DNA of 64,000 nucleotides, taken from Limnobaculum xujianqingii. Lineage in GTDB: Bacteria; Pseudomonadota; Gammaproteobacteria; Enterobacterales; Enterobacteriaceae. The stretch covers positions 2,809,501 to 2,873,500 of the forward strand of contig NZ_JABMLK010000001.1 in NCBI RefSeq assembly GCF_013394855.1. Direction: 5' to 3'. The notes below the pieces were generated by a model that saw nothing but the letters and a program-made list of their open reading frames with translations, was not told where the DNA came from and did not search any database. Of the stretch, positions 9,445-18,393 are shown in pieces; position 1 is the first letter of the stretch; each line of letters begins with the position of its first letter. A program made the position numbers and the translations under genes.

Positions 9445-9611
9445 CTACTGTGGATATTCCGGCCGTAAGAGCAATGTGTTTATCTCTGCTTTGTGCCTGG
9501 CCGGAAGACCGTCTGTACTTAATATCGGAGAGCGTCGGGCCTAGATTCCCTAGGGGCGCTCCGGCAGCTGAAGCTGCTACGACCCCAACGGCAATCTCTC
9601 CCTCCGATTAG
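9445..9611 (+). repeat. dispersed structured repeat, family A, copy 1
   Basis: Fills much of the holC-pepA gap. Shares with copies at 45548-45730, 51594-51805 and 60998-61130 the words TATTCCGG near one end and GGAAGACC then CTGTACTT in the middle. Its first stem is TTCCGGCC (9457-9464) with GGCCGGAA (9499-9506). A closing stem ATCGGAG (9524-9530) pairs with CTCCGAT (9602-9608). The other copies have different but still pairing bases at these places. Confidence 0.75.
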
Positions 9612-9615
9612 CTTT

Positions 9616-9710
9616 CTTAATAACTAAAAAAGGAGCACGTATCCAGTCTGTTTACGATTATCGCTCTTTTATTACTTAATAACTCAAGGAGCACGCATAG
9701 CGTGCTCCTT
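9616..9710. repeat. direct repeat ending in a hairpin
   Basis: The word CTTAATAACT plus a short A-run and AGGAGCACG occurs at 9616-9639 and again at 9675-9695, about 59 bases apart. The second copy continues into a perfect hairpin AAGGAGCACG / CGTGCTCCTT (9686-9710). It lies 80 bases beyond the pepA stop, so the hairpin may act as a processing or weak termination site for pepA. No U-run follows on the - strand. Confidence 0.5.
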
Positions 9711-9789
9711 TAATCACATCAATTGACAGGATAATACCATGTCATGCGGGTAACCGAAATAAACAGCACACTGCTTATATCAGTCCCTG

Positions 9790-11301
9790 TTACTCGTCGT
9801 AGCTTTGGCCTGAGCGGTTGAGCAGGAACTGGGTTAGTAGTGCTACCGGACGTCCTGTTGCGCCTTTGGCTTTACCAGAGCGCCATGCGGTACCGGCGAT
9901 GTCCAGATGTGCCCAGCTGTATTTGCGGGTAAAGCGGGAGAGGAAGCAGCCCGCAGTAATCGCACCAGCAGGACGACCACCGATGTTGGCCATATCAGCA
10001 AAGTTAGATTCTAACTGTTCCTGATATTCATCTCCCAGCGGTAAGCGCCACGCGCGATCGCCTGCCTGTTCAGATGCACCAACCAGTTCAGTTGCCAGAG
10101 GATTATGATTCGACATCAGGCCGGTGATTTGATGGCCTAGCGCAATGACGCAGGCACCGGTCAGGGTAGCGATATCAATGACCACTTCTGGCTCAAAGCG
10201 TTCAACGTAGGTTAATACGTCACATAATACCAAGCGGCCTTCCGCATCGGTGTTCAGTACTTCTACTGTTTGCCCTGACATGGTGGTCAGCACATCGCCA
10301 GGACGATAGGCGCGGCCACCGGGCATGTTTTCACAGCCCGCCAGTACCCCAACGATATTGAGCGGTAGCTTCAGCTCTGCGGCTGCACGCATTACGCCAT
10401 AGACTGATGCCGCGCCGCACATATCATATTTCATCTCATCCATGCCTTCGGCAGGTTTGATAGATATACCGCCCGAGTCAAAGGTCAGCCCTTTACCCAC
10501 CAGAACGATAGGTTTGGCATCGGTCACCGGATTGCCTTTGTATTCAATCACTGACATCAGCGATTCATTCTGAGAACCATGACCTACCGCCAGGTAAGCA
10601 TCCATTCCCAGCTCTTTCATCTGCTGTTCACCAATCACTTTGGTAACGATGTTTTCGCTGAAAGCATCAGCCAGTTGACGAGCCTGAGAAGCCAGATAAG
10701 CGGCGTTACAGATATTTGGCGGCATATTGCCCAAATCTTTCGCCGCTTTAATACCGGCAGAAATCGCCAGACCATGTTGAATAGCTTTTTCACCACAGGT
10801 CAGTTCGCGGCGGGTTGGTACGCTGAGTACCATTTTACGCAATGGGCGACGAGGCTCAACTTTGTTGCTTTTCAACTGGTCGAAAATATACAACGCTTCT
10901 TTAGTGGTCTCGACCGCCTGACGGACATTCCAGTAAGTATTGCGCCCTTTTACGTGCAGCTCAGTCAGGAAGCACACCGCTTCCATTGAACCGGTATCGT
11001 TCAGGGTATTGATGGTTTTCTGCACTACTTGTTTGTACTGGCGCTCATCAAGTTCGCGTTCTTTACCACAACCGATTAATAAAATTCTTTCTGAAAGTAT
11101 GTTTGGTACATGGTGTAACAATAAAGTTTGACCAACCTTACCTTCCAGTTCACCACGGCGGAGTAACGCACTGATATAGCCATCGCTGATCTTATCCAAC
11201 TGCTCGGCTATGGGTGACAGACGACGAGGTTCAAAAACACCGACGACGATACAGGCGCTACGTTGTTTTTCCGGGCTACCACTTTTTACACTGAACTCCA
11301 T
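9790..11301 (-). CDS. pepA: leucyl aminopeptidase / Xer accessory protein
   Basis: Cytoplasmic M17 metallopeptidase that removes N-terminal residues, and in enterics also binds DNA as a cofactor in Xer recombination and carAB control. 503 residues, as E. coli PepA. The metal and active-site motifs are present: [24 protein letters not shown], and NTDAEGRL. Transcribed divergently from lptF across a 237-base gap, as in E. coli. Normally co-oriented with holC and valS, here separated from holC by 403 bases holding a family A repeat. Confidence 0.97.
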   Translation of the reverse strand: MEFSVKSGSPEKQRSACIVVGVFEPRRLSPIAEQLDKISDGYISALLRRGELEGKVGQTLLLHHVPNILSERILLIGCGKERELDERQYKQVVQKTINTLNDTGSMEAVCFLTELHVKGRNTYWNVRQAVETTKEALYIFDQLKSNKVEPRRPLRKMVLSVPTRRELTCGEKAIQHGLAISAGIKAAKDLGNMPPNICNAAYLASQARQLADAFSENIVTKVIGEQQMKELGMDAYLAVGHGSQNESLMSVIEYKGNPVTDAKPIVLVGKGLTFDSGGISIKPAEGMDEMKYDMCGAASVYGVMRAAAELKLPLNIVGVLAGCENMPGGRAYRPGDVLTTMSGQTVEVLNTDAEGRLVLCDVLTYVERFEPEVVIDIATLTGACVIALGHQITGLMSNHNPLATELVGASEQAGDRAWRLPLGDEYQEQLESNFADMANIGGRPAGAITAGCFLSRFTRKYSWAHLDIAGTAWRSGKAKGATGRPVALLTQFLLNRSGQSYDE

Positions 11302-11538
11302 GCACTCTCCTGAATCTTAAAGAGACAAGGCAGGTGAGTTATGGATAGAATAGACACATCCGTAACGCCCCTGCGGTTTTTATTAACGTGACACAAATAG
11401 TGTTAATATTTTATGCCCATTAATACTATTATTAGCAATATAGGCTGCCATTATGGTAGATGTTAGTAAAAATGGCGAATTAACGATGAAAGTATCGGCT
11501 TTCCTGTAAAAAAACAAGTTTTCACAGGCGTAATTAAC

Positions 11539-12633
11539 TTGATAATCATTAGATATCTGATCCGGGAGACATTCAAGAGTCAAATCGCAATCCTGTTTAT
11601 CCTACTTCTGATCTTTTTCTGTCAGAAGCTGGTACGGGTTTTGTCGATGGCTGTTGAGGGAGATATCCCGACGAACTTAATTTTTTCTTTGCTGGGCCTC
11701 GGTATTCCCGAGATGGCGCAACTCATTCTGCCTCTGAGCTTATTCTTAGGCATTTTGATGACCTTCAGTAAGCTGTACTCGGAGAGTGAAATCACCGTGA
11801 TGCATGCCTGCGGCTTAAGCAAAAACGTATTATTGATTGCCGCACTGGCTCTCTCGATACTGACTGGCGCTGCTGCCGGGATAAACTCAGCCTGGCTAGG
11901 GCCATTGTCCGCAGTGAGTCAGGAACGAATTATTGCCGATGCCAAAGCCAACCCAAGTTTAGGCGCTCTGGTTGAAGGGCAATTTCAGCCATCTCAGGAT
12001 GGCAACGCGGTGCTATTTGTTGGCAAAGTAGAAGGCAACGAATTTACTGATGTTTTTCTGGCGCAGTTACGCCCTTCAGGCAATCAGCGTCCTTCGGTTG
12101 TAGTGGCAGATAAAGGCCATATCGTTGAAGATCCAACCGGCAATCAGCGTATCTTTTTAGATACCGGCACCCGTTATGAAGGCACCGCCCTGTTGCGTGA
12201 CTTTCGCATTACCGATTTCACCCACTATCAGGCAGTTATCGGACATCAGGAAGCCATGTTTGATGACAGTGACGTAGAGCAAGCCAGCATGTCCTCACTG
12301 ATGGCCTCAGACAGCCATCAGGCTAAGGCCGAGTTGAACTGGCGTTTAACGCTGATTATCTCTGTGCCATTGATGGCTCTGCTGGTAGTACCGCTAAGTG
12401 AAGTGAATCCACGTCAGGGTCGCGTAGTCAGTATGCTACCGGCAATGCTGCTGTATTTAATCTACTTCCTGCTGCAAAGCTCATTAAAATCGAATGCCAG
12501 CCGTGGAAAAATCGATCCGATGATCTGGGTTTGGGTGGTTAATCTTGGCTATTTAGCCTTGGGTATTTTACTAAATCTGTGGGATAGCATACCTTCCCGC
12601 CGCCTGCGTGCCCGGCTGAGAGGAGCGGTTTAA
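11539..12633 (+). CDS. lptF: LPS export ABC permease LptF
   Basis: Inner-membrane subunit of the LptB2FG transporter that extracts lipopolysaccharide from the membrane and feeds it to LptC. 364 residues: three N-terminal helices (QIAILFILLLIFFCQ, PEMAQLILPLSLFLGILM), a periplasmic beta-jellyroll (about 130-250), three C-terminal helices. The start matching E. coli LptF (MIIIRYLIRET) is a TTG at 11539 with a weak AGG upstream; no in-frame ATG is near. lptG follows after three bases. Confidence 0.96.
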   Translation: MIIIRYLIRETFKSQIAILFILLLIFFCQKLVRVLSMAVEGDIPTNLIFSLLGLGIPEMAQLILPLSLFLGILMTFSKLYSESEITVMHACGLSKNVLLIAALALSILTGAAAGINSAWLGPLSAVSQERIIADAKANPSLGALVEGQFQPSQDGNAVLFVGKVEGNEFTDVFLAQLRPSGNQRPSVVVADKGHIVEDPTGNQRIFLDTGTRYEGTALLRDFRITDFTHYQAVIGHQEAMFDDSDVEQASMSSLMASDSHQAKAELNWRLTLIISVPLMALLVVPLSEVNPRQGRVVSMLPAMLLYLIYFLLQSSLKSNASRGKIDPMIWVWVVNLGYLALGILLNLWDSIPSRRLRARLRGAV

Positions 12634-12636
12634 TTT

Positions 12637-13713
12637 ATGTTCAGCGTTTTAGACCGTTATATCGGCCGCACCATTTTCAGTACCATCATGAGTACCCTGT
12701 TTCTGCTGGTCAGCCTGTCCGGAATCATCAAATTCGTGGATCAGCTGCGTAAAACTGGTAAAGGTGACTATGATGCTCTGGGTGCGGGCCTCTACACCCT
12801 GTTAAGCGTACCAAAAGATATCGAAACCTTTTTCCCGATGGCGGCACTACTGGGTGCACTATTAGGATTAGGGGCGCTGGCAACCCGCAGTGAACTGGTG
12901 GTGATGGAAGCCTCTGGCTTTACCCGGATGCAGATCGCAACCGCAGTAATGAAAACCGCTATTCCTCTGGTATTGCTTACCATGGCGATTGGCGAATGGG
13001 TTGCTCCAATAGGTGAACAAACCGCTCGTAATACCCGCGCTCAAATGATGTACGGTAGTTCACTGCTTTCTACTCGCGACGGAATATGGGCAAAAGATAA
13101 AAATGACTTTATCTATATCCAAAACGTAGTGAAAGAAGACGAACTCTCCGGTGTCAGCATTTATCATTTTGATAAACAACGTAAGCTGCTGTCGGTACGC
13201 TATGCCGGTACCGCCACTTACGATAAAAACAGCAATACCTGGCAGCTATTCCAGATAGATCAATCCGACCTCAGCCAGCCAAATAAAATTGTGGGTACTC
13301 AAACCCTCAGTGAAGAATGGCAAACCAACCTGACGCCGGACAAGCTGGGGGTAGTCGCCATGAACCCGGAATCCCTGTCCGCCAGCGGGCTGTATGAATA
13401 CAGTAAATATCTGAAGCAAAGTGGACAAGAATCTGCACGCTATCAGCTGATTTTCTGGAACAAGGTGCTGTCACCCATATCGGTGGCAGTAATGATGCTG
13501 ATGGCGCTGTCCTTTATTTTTGGTCCATTGCGCAGCGTGCCAATGGGTATTCGGGTGGTCACCGGTATCAGCTTTGGTTTCATCTTCTATGTGCTTGACC
13601 AAATTTTTGGTCCGCTCAGTCTGGTATATGGTGTACCGCCATTTATCGGCGCGTTATTACCAAGCCTGCTGTTTTTGGCTATCAGTATTTTCCTGCTTAA
13701 ACAAAAACGCTAA
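12637..13713 (+). CDS. lptG: LPS export ABC permease LptG
   Basis: Second permease of LptB2FG. 358 residues with the expected start MFSVLDRYIGRTIFSTIM, six membrane helices and a central periplasmic domain; ends in KQKR. Begins three bases after the lptF stop, so translation is coupled. A strong terminator follows nine bases after its stop. Intact and unremarkable. Confidence 0.96.
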   Translation: MFSVLDRYIGRTIFSTIMSTLFLLVSLSGIIKFVDQLRKTGKGDYDALGAGLYTLLSVPKDIETFFPMAALLGALLGLGALATRSELVVMEASGFTRMQIATAVMKTAIPLVLLTMAIGEWVAPIGEQTARNTRAQMMYGSSLLSTRDGIWAKDKNDFIYIQNVVKEDELSGVSIYHFDKQRKLLSVRYAGTATYDKNSNTWQLFQIDQSDLSQPNKIVGTQTLSEEWQTNLTPDKLGVVAMNPESLSASGLYEYSKYLKQSGQESARYQLIFWNKVLSPISVAVMMLMALSFIFGPLRSVPMGIRVVTGISFGFIFYVLDQIFGPLSLVYGVPPFIGALLPSLLFLAISIFLLKQKR

Positions 13714-13721
13714 GTGTCTTC

Positions 13722-13758
13722 AAATGGCGGTGATAACGAATATCACCGCCATTTTACT
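13722..13758 (+). terminator. rho-independent terminator of lptFG
   Basis: Perfect 14-base arms AAATGGCGGTGATA / TATCACCGCCATTT with a 5-base loop, followed by T-rich sequence. Ends the lptF-lptG operon. Confidence 0.9.
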
Positions 13759-13869
13759 TTCCCTGCTAATTATTAAAGAAGATTAAAGAGCATTGAAACA
13801 CTCTATGCTCACGAGTAACATGCCTCTATTAACGATTGATTAACTTACAGGGAAAGCACCTTTATCATC

Positions 13870-14196
13870 ATGAAATTATCATTGTTGCCCAAATTGCTTT
13901 TGATTCTGGCCGTGCTATTCAGCGCACCGGGGTTTGCAATGGCTACAAATCATGATGCCTCCTGTGCCCCGGTATCCGTTACTCAGGAACACCATACCTC
14001 AATGTCACAGCATGATGCTCCGGTAGATCACTGCAATGATAATGCGCATTGTATGCTCTGTTTTTCTGTCGTTCCTTCTATGTCATTTTCTGTTTCTGCC
14101 TCAATAGGTCATGAGCCTTATCTGAACTCTGCTGTCAGTTGGCACTCCCGCTCACTTCAGCCAGAGCCCCATCCTCCCAGAAATCTCAACGTTTAA
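13870..14196 (+). CDS. small secreted Cys/His-rich protein next to cueO
   Basis: 108 residues with a clear signal peptide (LLPKLLLILAVLFSAPGFAMA) and a mature part rich in His, Met and Cys (EHHTSMSQHDAPVDHC, then HCMLCF). The CxxC with nearby histidines suggests metal binding, most likely copper, given the multicopper oxidase gene 146 bases downstream on the same strand. It resembles the small DUF2946/CopL-like proteins in layout, but I cannot confirm a family. Ribosome site is weak. Function inferred from context only. Confidence 0.6.
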   Translation: MKLSLLPKLLLILAVLFSAPGFAMATNHDASCAPVSVTQEHHTSMSQHDAPVDHCNDNAHCMLCFSVVPSMSFSVSASIGHEPYLNSAVSWHSRSLQPEPHPPRNLNV

Positions 14197-14303
14197 ATTA
14201 TCTCGTTTAAACCTGTTAAAGCGACTTATCGGGCTTTTGTCTGTATTTCTGCTTTAGCCTTCAGATTTCAATCGCATGATGCAGTTACAAGCGCATCATT
14301 GCT

Positions 14304-14327
14304 CTGTTCACCATCGACGATGAACAG
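14304..14327 (+). promoter_or_regulatory. inverted repeat in cueO leader
   Basis: Arms CTGTTCA (14304-14310) and TGAACAG (14321-14327) around a partly self-complementary centre. It ends 15 bases before the cueO ATG, so it would cover the region just upstream of the ribosome site (ATGAGGAT). It could be an operator or an mRNA hairpin. It does not look like a CueR site. Confidence 0.35.
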
Positions 14328-14342
14328 TATGAGGATAACATT

Positions 14343-15863
14343 ATGAACCGCAGACTATTTTTAACTAAACTTGCAGCGGCAGTAGGCACTATGGCCGCTG
14401 CTAAAGTGATGGCACAGCCTCACCATATGGAAAAGATGTCCTCCGGACATGGCATGGGAAACATGTCCCGTCACGATATGGGCAATATGCCAATGGGGGG
14501 AATGCATAACGGCAATTTACTGCCAGAATCCGCTTTGCCCAAAAACCTGCCGCTACCAGATTTAAAAAAGCTGCTTAATACCAACGATAAGCCTGGTTAT
14601 TTCAGCGCATCCCTTACGGCTAAACCGGTTCGGGTACAGTTAACCCCACAGGTAGAAACCGAATTCTGGGCCTATAACGACCAGATCCCCGGCCCTGCCA
14701 TCGAAGTGTTTGAAGGGGATACGGTAGAAATTCTGTTTAAAAATGAATTACCGCAGCCTACTACCGTACACTGGCACGGATTACCGGTTCCACCGGATCA
14801 GGATGGCAACCCGCAAGACGAAGTCGCTCCCGGTGCTTCTCGCGTGTATAAATTCACTCTGCCAGAAGGCTGTGCCGGTACCTATTGGTATCACCCTCAT
14901 GGACATAACACCGTGGCTGAACAGGCATTTCGTGGTCTGGCCGGAGTATTTATCGTTAAGCCAAAACAGGATCAGCTATCGCATATTCCTGTACAGAACT
15001 GGCTAATCTCCGATTTAAAACTCAGTGAAGACGGTCAAATTGCACCAAACTCCATGATGGACTGGATGAACGGTCGGGAGGGGCAGTTTGTTCTGATCAA
15101 CGGTGCATCACATCCGGAAATCACGCTGAATCAGGCAACCCGTGCCCGCCTGTGGAATGCCTGCTCGGGGCGCTACCTTAATCTGTCGCTGAACGATGCG
15201 GATATCTACCTGATTGGTACCGATGGTGGCCTGTTGGAACAGCCTTATAAGCTCACCACCCTGTTGCTAACACCGGGTGAACGAGCTGAAATTCTGGTGG
15301 TACCAAAAAAATCCGGCACCCAAAGCCTTCAGGCATTGGCTTACGATCGCGGCAAGATGGGTTGCACTACTGAAGAAGTCACCCGCTCACTGGCATCCAT
15401 TAAGCTGAAAGAGAGCTCATTGCCTGAATTACCGCAAAAACTGGCCAGTCTGCCAAATATCGGCAAAGCCAGCGCGGTAAAAACGCTGGAATACACCGAA
15501 ACCATGGATATGGGCAAAGGCATGTCCGGGATGAACTTCCTGATTAACGGTAAAAAACACGATCCAAAACGTATCGATCTCACCAGTAAAGTGGGTGAAG
15601 TCGAAGAATGGGAAATCTTCAATAACTCCCATATGGACCATAACTTCCATCTGCACGGCACGCAATTTACCGTGGTCAGCTACCAGCTCAACGGCCAGTC
15701 GCGCCTGCCGGAATATATCGGCCATAAAGACACCATTAATCTGAAACCTAATGAGCGAGTACGCATTAAGCTGGTTCAGCAGCATAAAGGCTTACGTATG
15801 TATCACTGTCATATTCTGGAGCATGAAACCCTGGGTATGATGGGACAGTTGAATGTGATTTAA
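14343..15863 (+). CDS. cueO: CueO-type multicopper oxidase
   Basis: Periplasmic cuprous oxidase protecting against copper. 506 residues. The twin-arginine signal is NRRLFLTKL. A Met/His-rich stretch follows directly (HGMGNMSRHDMGNMPMGG), unlike E. coli CueO, whose Met-rich part is central. All four copper motifs are seen: HWHG, YWYHPHGH, HNFHLHG and MYHCHILEHE, the last giving the type 1 site with its axial Met (GMMGQL). So the enzyme should be active. Downstream it converges on the epimerase gene. Confidence 0.93.
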   Translation: MNRRLFLTKLAAAVGTMAAAKVMAQPHHMEKMSSGHGMGNMSRHDMGNMPMGGMHNGNLLPESALPKNLPLPDLKKLLNTNDKPGYFSASLTAKPVRVQLTPQVETEFWAYNDQIPGPAIEVFEGDTVEILFKNELPQPTTVHWHGLPVPPDQDGNPQDEVAPGASRVYKFTLPEGCAGTYWYHPHGHNTVAEQAFRGLAGVFIVKPKQDQLSHIPVQNWLISDLKLSEDGQIAPNSMMDWMNGREGQFVLINGASHPEITLNQATRARLWNACSGRYLNLSLNDADIYLIGTDGGLLEQPYKLTTLLLTPGERAEILVVPKKSGTQSLQALAYDRGKMGCTTEEVTRSLASIKLKESSLPELPQKLASLPNIGKASAVKTLEYTETMDMGKGMSGMNFLINGKKHDPKRIDLTSKVGEVEEWEIFNNSHMDHNFHLHGTQFTVVSYQLNGQSRLPEYIGHKDTINLKPNERVRIKLVQQHKGLRMYHCHILEHETLGMMGQLNVI

Positions 15864-15892
15864 TCACCGACTGGCAAAATATTAGTGACAGA

Positions 15893-15925
15893 AAAGTCCG
15901 GCCGAACAATCGGCCGGATAATCAT
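15893..15925. terminator. terminator hairpin between cueO and the epimerase gene
   Basis: Arms TCCGGCCGA (15897-15905) and TCGGCCGGA (15910-15918) with a 4-base loop. Short A/T-rich flanks on both sides suit a weak bidirectional terminator between convergent genes. Confidence 0.6.
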
Positions 15926-15942
15926 AATCAGATTTGATAACG

Positions 15943-16857
15943 TTAAACAATCGATATATCCCAGCGAGTTTCAATGACTAATGGCCTATCCACCGTCACT
16001 ATCGTCGGAGCAGTATTCACGCTATTTGGTGGTCCGGACAGTGGCTCAACACAGGCAGCATCTGGCTGTTTATTGAATACCACCATCGATGGCGCCGCTG
16101 ATGACATGTTTAACTGAAGCTTACCCGGCCACAGTAACGTGGCAGACATGCCATTATTGAAGCCGAAACAGTCGTCCCACGGGCCCGGCTGTGGTTCGAT
16201 TCGTTTGCCAGTGGGCAGTTCGTTATCACCAGGCTCTTCTTGCCAGTCTGCATTAAAGCTAACCTGTAGCTCATCATCCTCATGACCAGGCTGAGCCTGC
16301 GTTACATATTCAGTGTCACTAGTCCACTTGGCAAACCACGGGTGCCAACCAGCCGCCGCAGGGAACGATTCATTCTCTGTTTTAACCATCAGGCTGACCA
16401 ACAGTGCATCTTCCTGTAGTTCAAAACGTTGAATCACCTCGCCACGCCAAGGCCAGGGATGCTCTAATTTAAAGCTAAACGTGGCTGAATCCGCAGAGGT
16501 TTCTATAATTTGCCAGGGAGCAAAACAGGCCATACCGTGCAGAGCATGGGGGTTTTTGTTCATGGGCAATGAATAACGCTGCCCCTCAAACTCCAGTTGT
16601 GCATTTCCCATTCGCCCCACCCATGGAATCATGGGGAAACAGCCATATTGAAAAGCACGTCGCTGTGGATTCCACTGGCGCAATAACTCATAACCAAATG
16701 CATTAAGTGAAGTTAAACGACAGCCATCTTCAGGATATATCACCGCCTTAATAGCGCCTTTACTGAGTACCACTTTTGGCCCACGTGGGCCAGCCCATGG
16801 GGCATCAAATGCTTGTCTGACTGCCATATAGGGGTTGTTATCTAAAACCATAGTCAT
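15943..16857 (-). CDS. aldose 1-epimerase family protein
   Basis: Galactose-mutarotase fold enzyme that interconverts alpha and beta anomers of an aldose. 304 residues with HALHGM, the second catalytic His region AAGWHPWFAK and a glutamate in CVEPLSGPPNSVN. Last gene of the leftward operon yihU - aldolase - dehydrogenase - MFS - MFS - epimerase. In E. coli the sulfoquinovose locus also carries an aldose epimerase (YihR), so mutarotation of an imported (sulfo)sugar is the likely job. Sequence alone does not tell the substrate. Confidence 0.8.
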   Translation of the reverse strand: MTMVLDNNPYMAVRQAFDAPWAGPRGPKVVLSKGAIKAVIYPEDGCRLTSLNAFGYELLRQWNPQRRAFQYGCFPMIPWVGRMGNAQLEFEGQRYSLPMNKNPHALHGMACFAPWQIIETSADSATFSFKLEHPWPWRGEVIQRFELQEDALLVSLMVKTENESFPAAAGWHPWFAKWTSDTEYVTQAQPGHEDDELQVSFNADWQEEPGDNELPTGKRIEPQPGPWDDCFGFNNGMSATLLWPGKLQLNMSSAAPSMVVFNKQPDAACVEPLSGPPNSVNTAPTIVTVDRPLVIETRWDISIV

Positions 16858-16892
16858 CTTTATTCATCCTCTGTTCGCAATATTTTTAATCA

Positions 16893-18275
16893 TTATTTAG
16901 TTTGAGGGTCGCCGTAGTTCACGCGAATTAACTGCACGCAAACTAAAGAGATAACGGATATTCCGGCAAAATAGGCGGCAACATACCAGGGTTTACCATC
17001 ACCTAACGCCAGCAACGATGAAGCAATTAACGGCGTCATCCCACCGAGAATGGCGGAAAACTGATAGGCAAACGACAAACCGGTATAACGCACTTTGGTA
17101 CCAAACATACGGACAAACATGGTCGGCTGAACGGCAAACATCATGGTTGGGCCAAAGTTATAGCCAACAATCATGGCAAACCAGATAACCAGCGGCTGCT
17201 GGGTTTCCAGCAACAAGAAGAATGGGAAGGCGAACAGCATACAAAAAGCTGCACCGGCCATATACAACGGCCGCTGCCCTACCCGGTCGGAAATCCAGCC
17301 AATTAGCGGACAGCTAATTAAACCAATCGCCGAGGCGATCAACATCCCCGTAAGAGGAATTTGTCTGTCCATTGCCAACTGAGTTGATAAATAAGCAATA
17401 CCAAACGCATTGATAATATTAGAAGAGACGGTTTCTGCTAAACGCGCCCCCAGCGCCAAAAAGATATTGCGAGGATGACGGCGAAACAGCTCAATAATCG
17501 GTAATGACTCTTTTTTCTTCCACTGCTGTCCGTTGTCATCTCGCTGAGCCATCGGTACCGTCAGAATTGCCTGTTTCTCCGCGATCACTTCCCGTTTAGC
17601 ATGTTTGAAGTCACCCGTTTCTTCCGTGTGAATGCGGATATACATACCAACAATCAGCATCACCGCCGATAGCAGGAAAGGAATACGCCATCCCCAGGAC
17701 ATAAACTGCTCCTGAGTCAGCAAACCATTACATAAAGCAAACACCCCGGTTGCCAGCATAATTCCGGCAGACGCCGCCGTTTGGGGCAACGACCCCAGAA
17801 AACCGCGCTTACTCTGAGGGGCCGATTCGATGGTCATCAGCGCAGCTCCGCCATACTCACCGCCTAAACCAAAGCCTTGAACCAGCCGCAGAACCACTAA
17901 TAGTGCAGGAGCCCAAACCCCGGCATTGGCGTAAGTGGGTAATAATCCGATTAAGAAAGTAGATATACCTACGATCACCAGCGTCCAGATCAGGGTAACT
18001 TTTCGGCCAATCTTGTCGCCATAATGCCCAAAAACAATACCCCCCAATGGACGGGCCAAAAAACCTACGCCAAAGGTAGCAAACGCGGCGATGGTACCAA
18101 CCACTGGATCTTCCTGTGGAAAGAATAGTGGGCCAAATACCAGCCCTGCTGCCGTACCAAAAATGAAAAAGTCATACCACTCCAGCAGAGCACCCGCGAA
18201 GCTGGCGGCAACCACCTTACGCATGGCGGCATCAGGTAATCCATCGTTGGCAATATGATTTTTATCCATATCCAT
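16893..18275 (-). CDS. MFS transporter, metabolite:H+ symporter type
   Basis: Twelve-helix major facilitator of the shikimate/proline-betaine (MHS) type. Typical words are GALLEWYDFFIFGTAAGLVF at the first helix and FGVGFLARPLGGIVFGHYGDKIGRK in the 2-3 loop, plus LRLVQGFGLGGEYGGA. Start taken at the ATG at 18275 (MDMDKNH) behind GGAGG; an upstream start adds 19 residues without a ribosome site. 460 residues. MHS members carry organic acids and zwitterions. In this operon it could import the sulfonated substrate or export the C3 sulfonate product; inference only. Confidence 0.8.
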   Translation of the reverse strand: MDMDKNHIANDGLPDAAMRKVVAASFAGALLEWYDFFIFGTAAGLVFGPLFFPQEDPVVGTIAAFATFGVGFLARPLGGIVFGHYGDKIGRKVTLIWTLVIVGISTFLIGLLPTYANAGVWAPALLVVLRLVQGFGLGGEYGGAALMTIESAPQSKRGFLGSLPQTAASAGIMLATGVFALCNGLLTQEQFMSWGWRIPFLLSAVMLIVGMYIRIHTEETGDFKHAKREVIAEKQAILTVPMAQRDDNGQQWKKKESLPIIELFRRHPRNIFLALGARLAETVSSNIINAFGIAYLSTQLAMDRQIPLTGMLIASAIGLISCPLIGWISDRVGQRPLYMAGAAFCMLFAFPFFLLLETQQPLVIWFAMIVGYNFGPTMMFAVQPTMFVRMFGTKVRYTGLSFAYQFSAILGGMTPLIASSLLALGDGKPWYVAAYFAGISVISLVCVQLIRVNYGDPQTK

Positions 18276-18393
18276 ACTCTGTTCCTCCGTGCTACCAGCC
18301 TGAGTCGATAAATACGCTATGACCAATAACAACGATATTGCTGAGGATTAGCAGCAGTCACCGGCAGAACAAGCATTCTGCCGGTGCATGGTG

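Noticed and set aside
13770..14340. CueR-type operator for cueO
   Set aside because: No ACCTTCC-type dyad with the required spacing found in either upstream gap.
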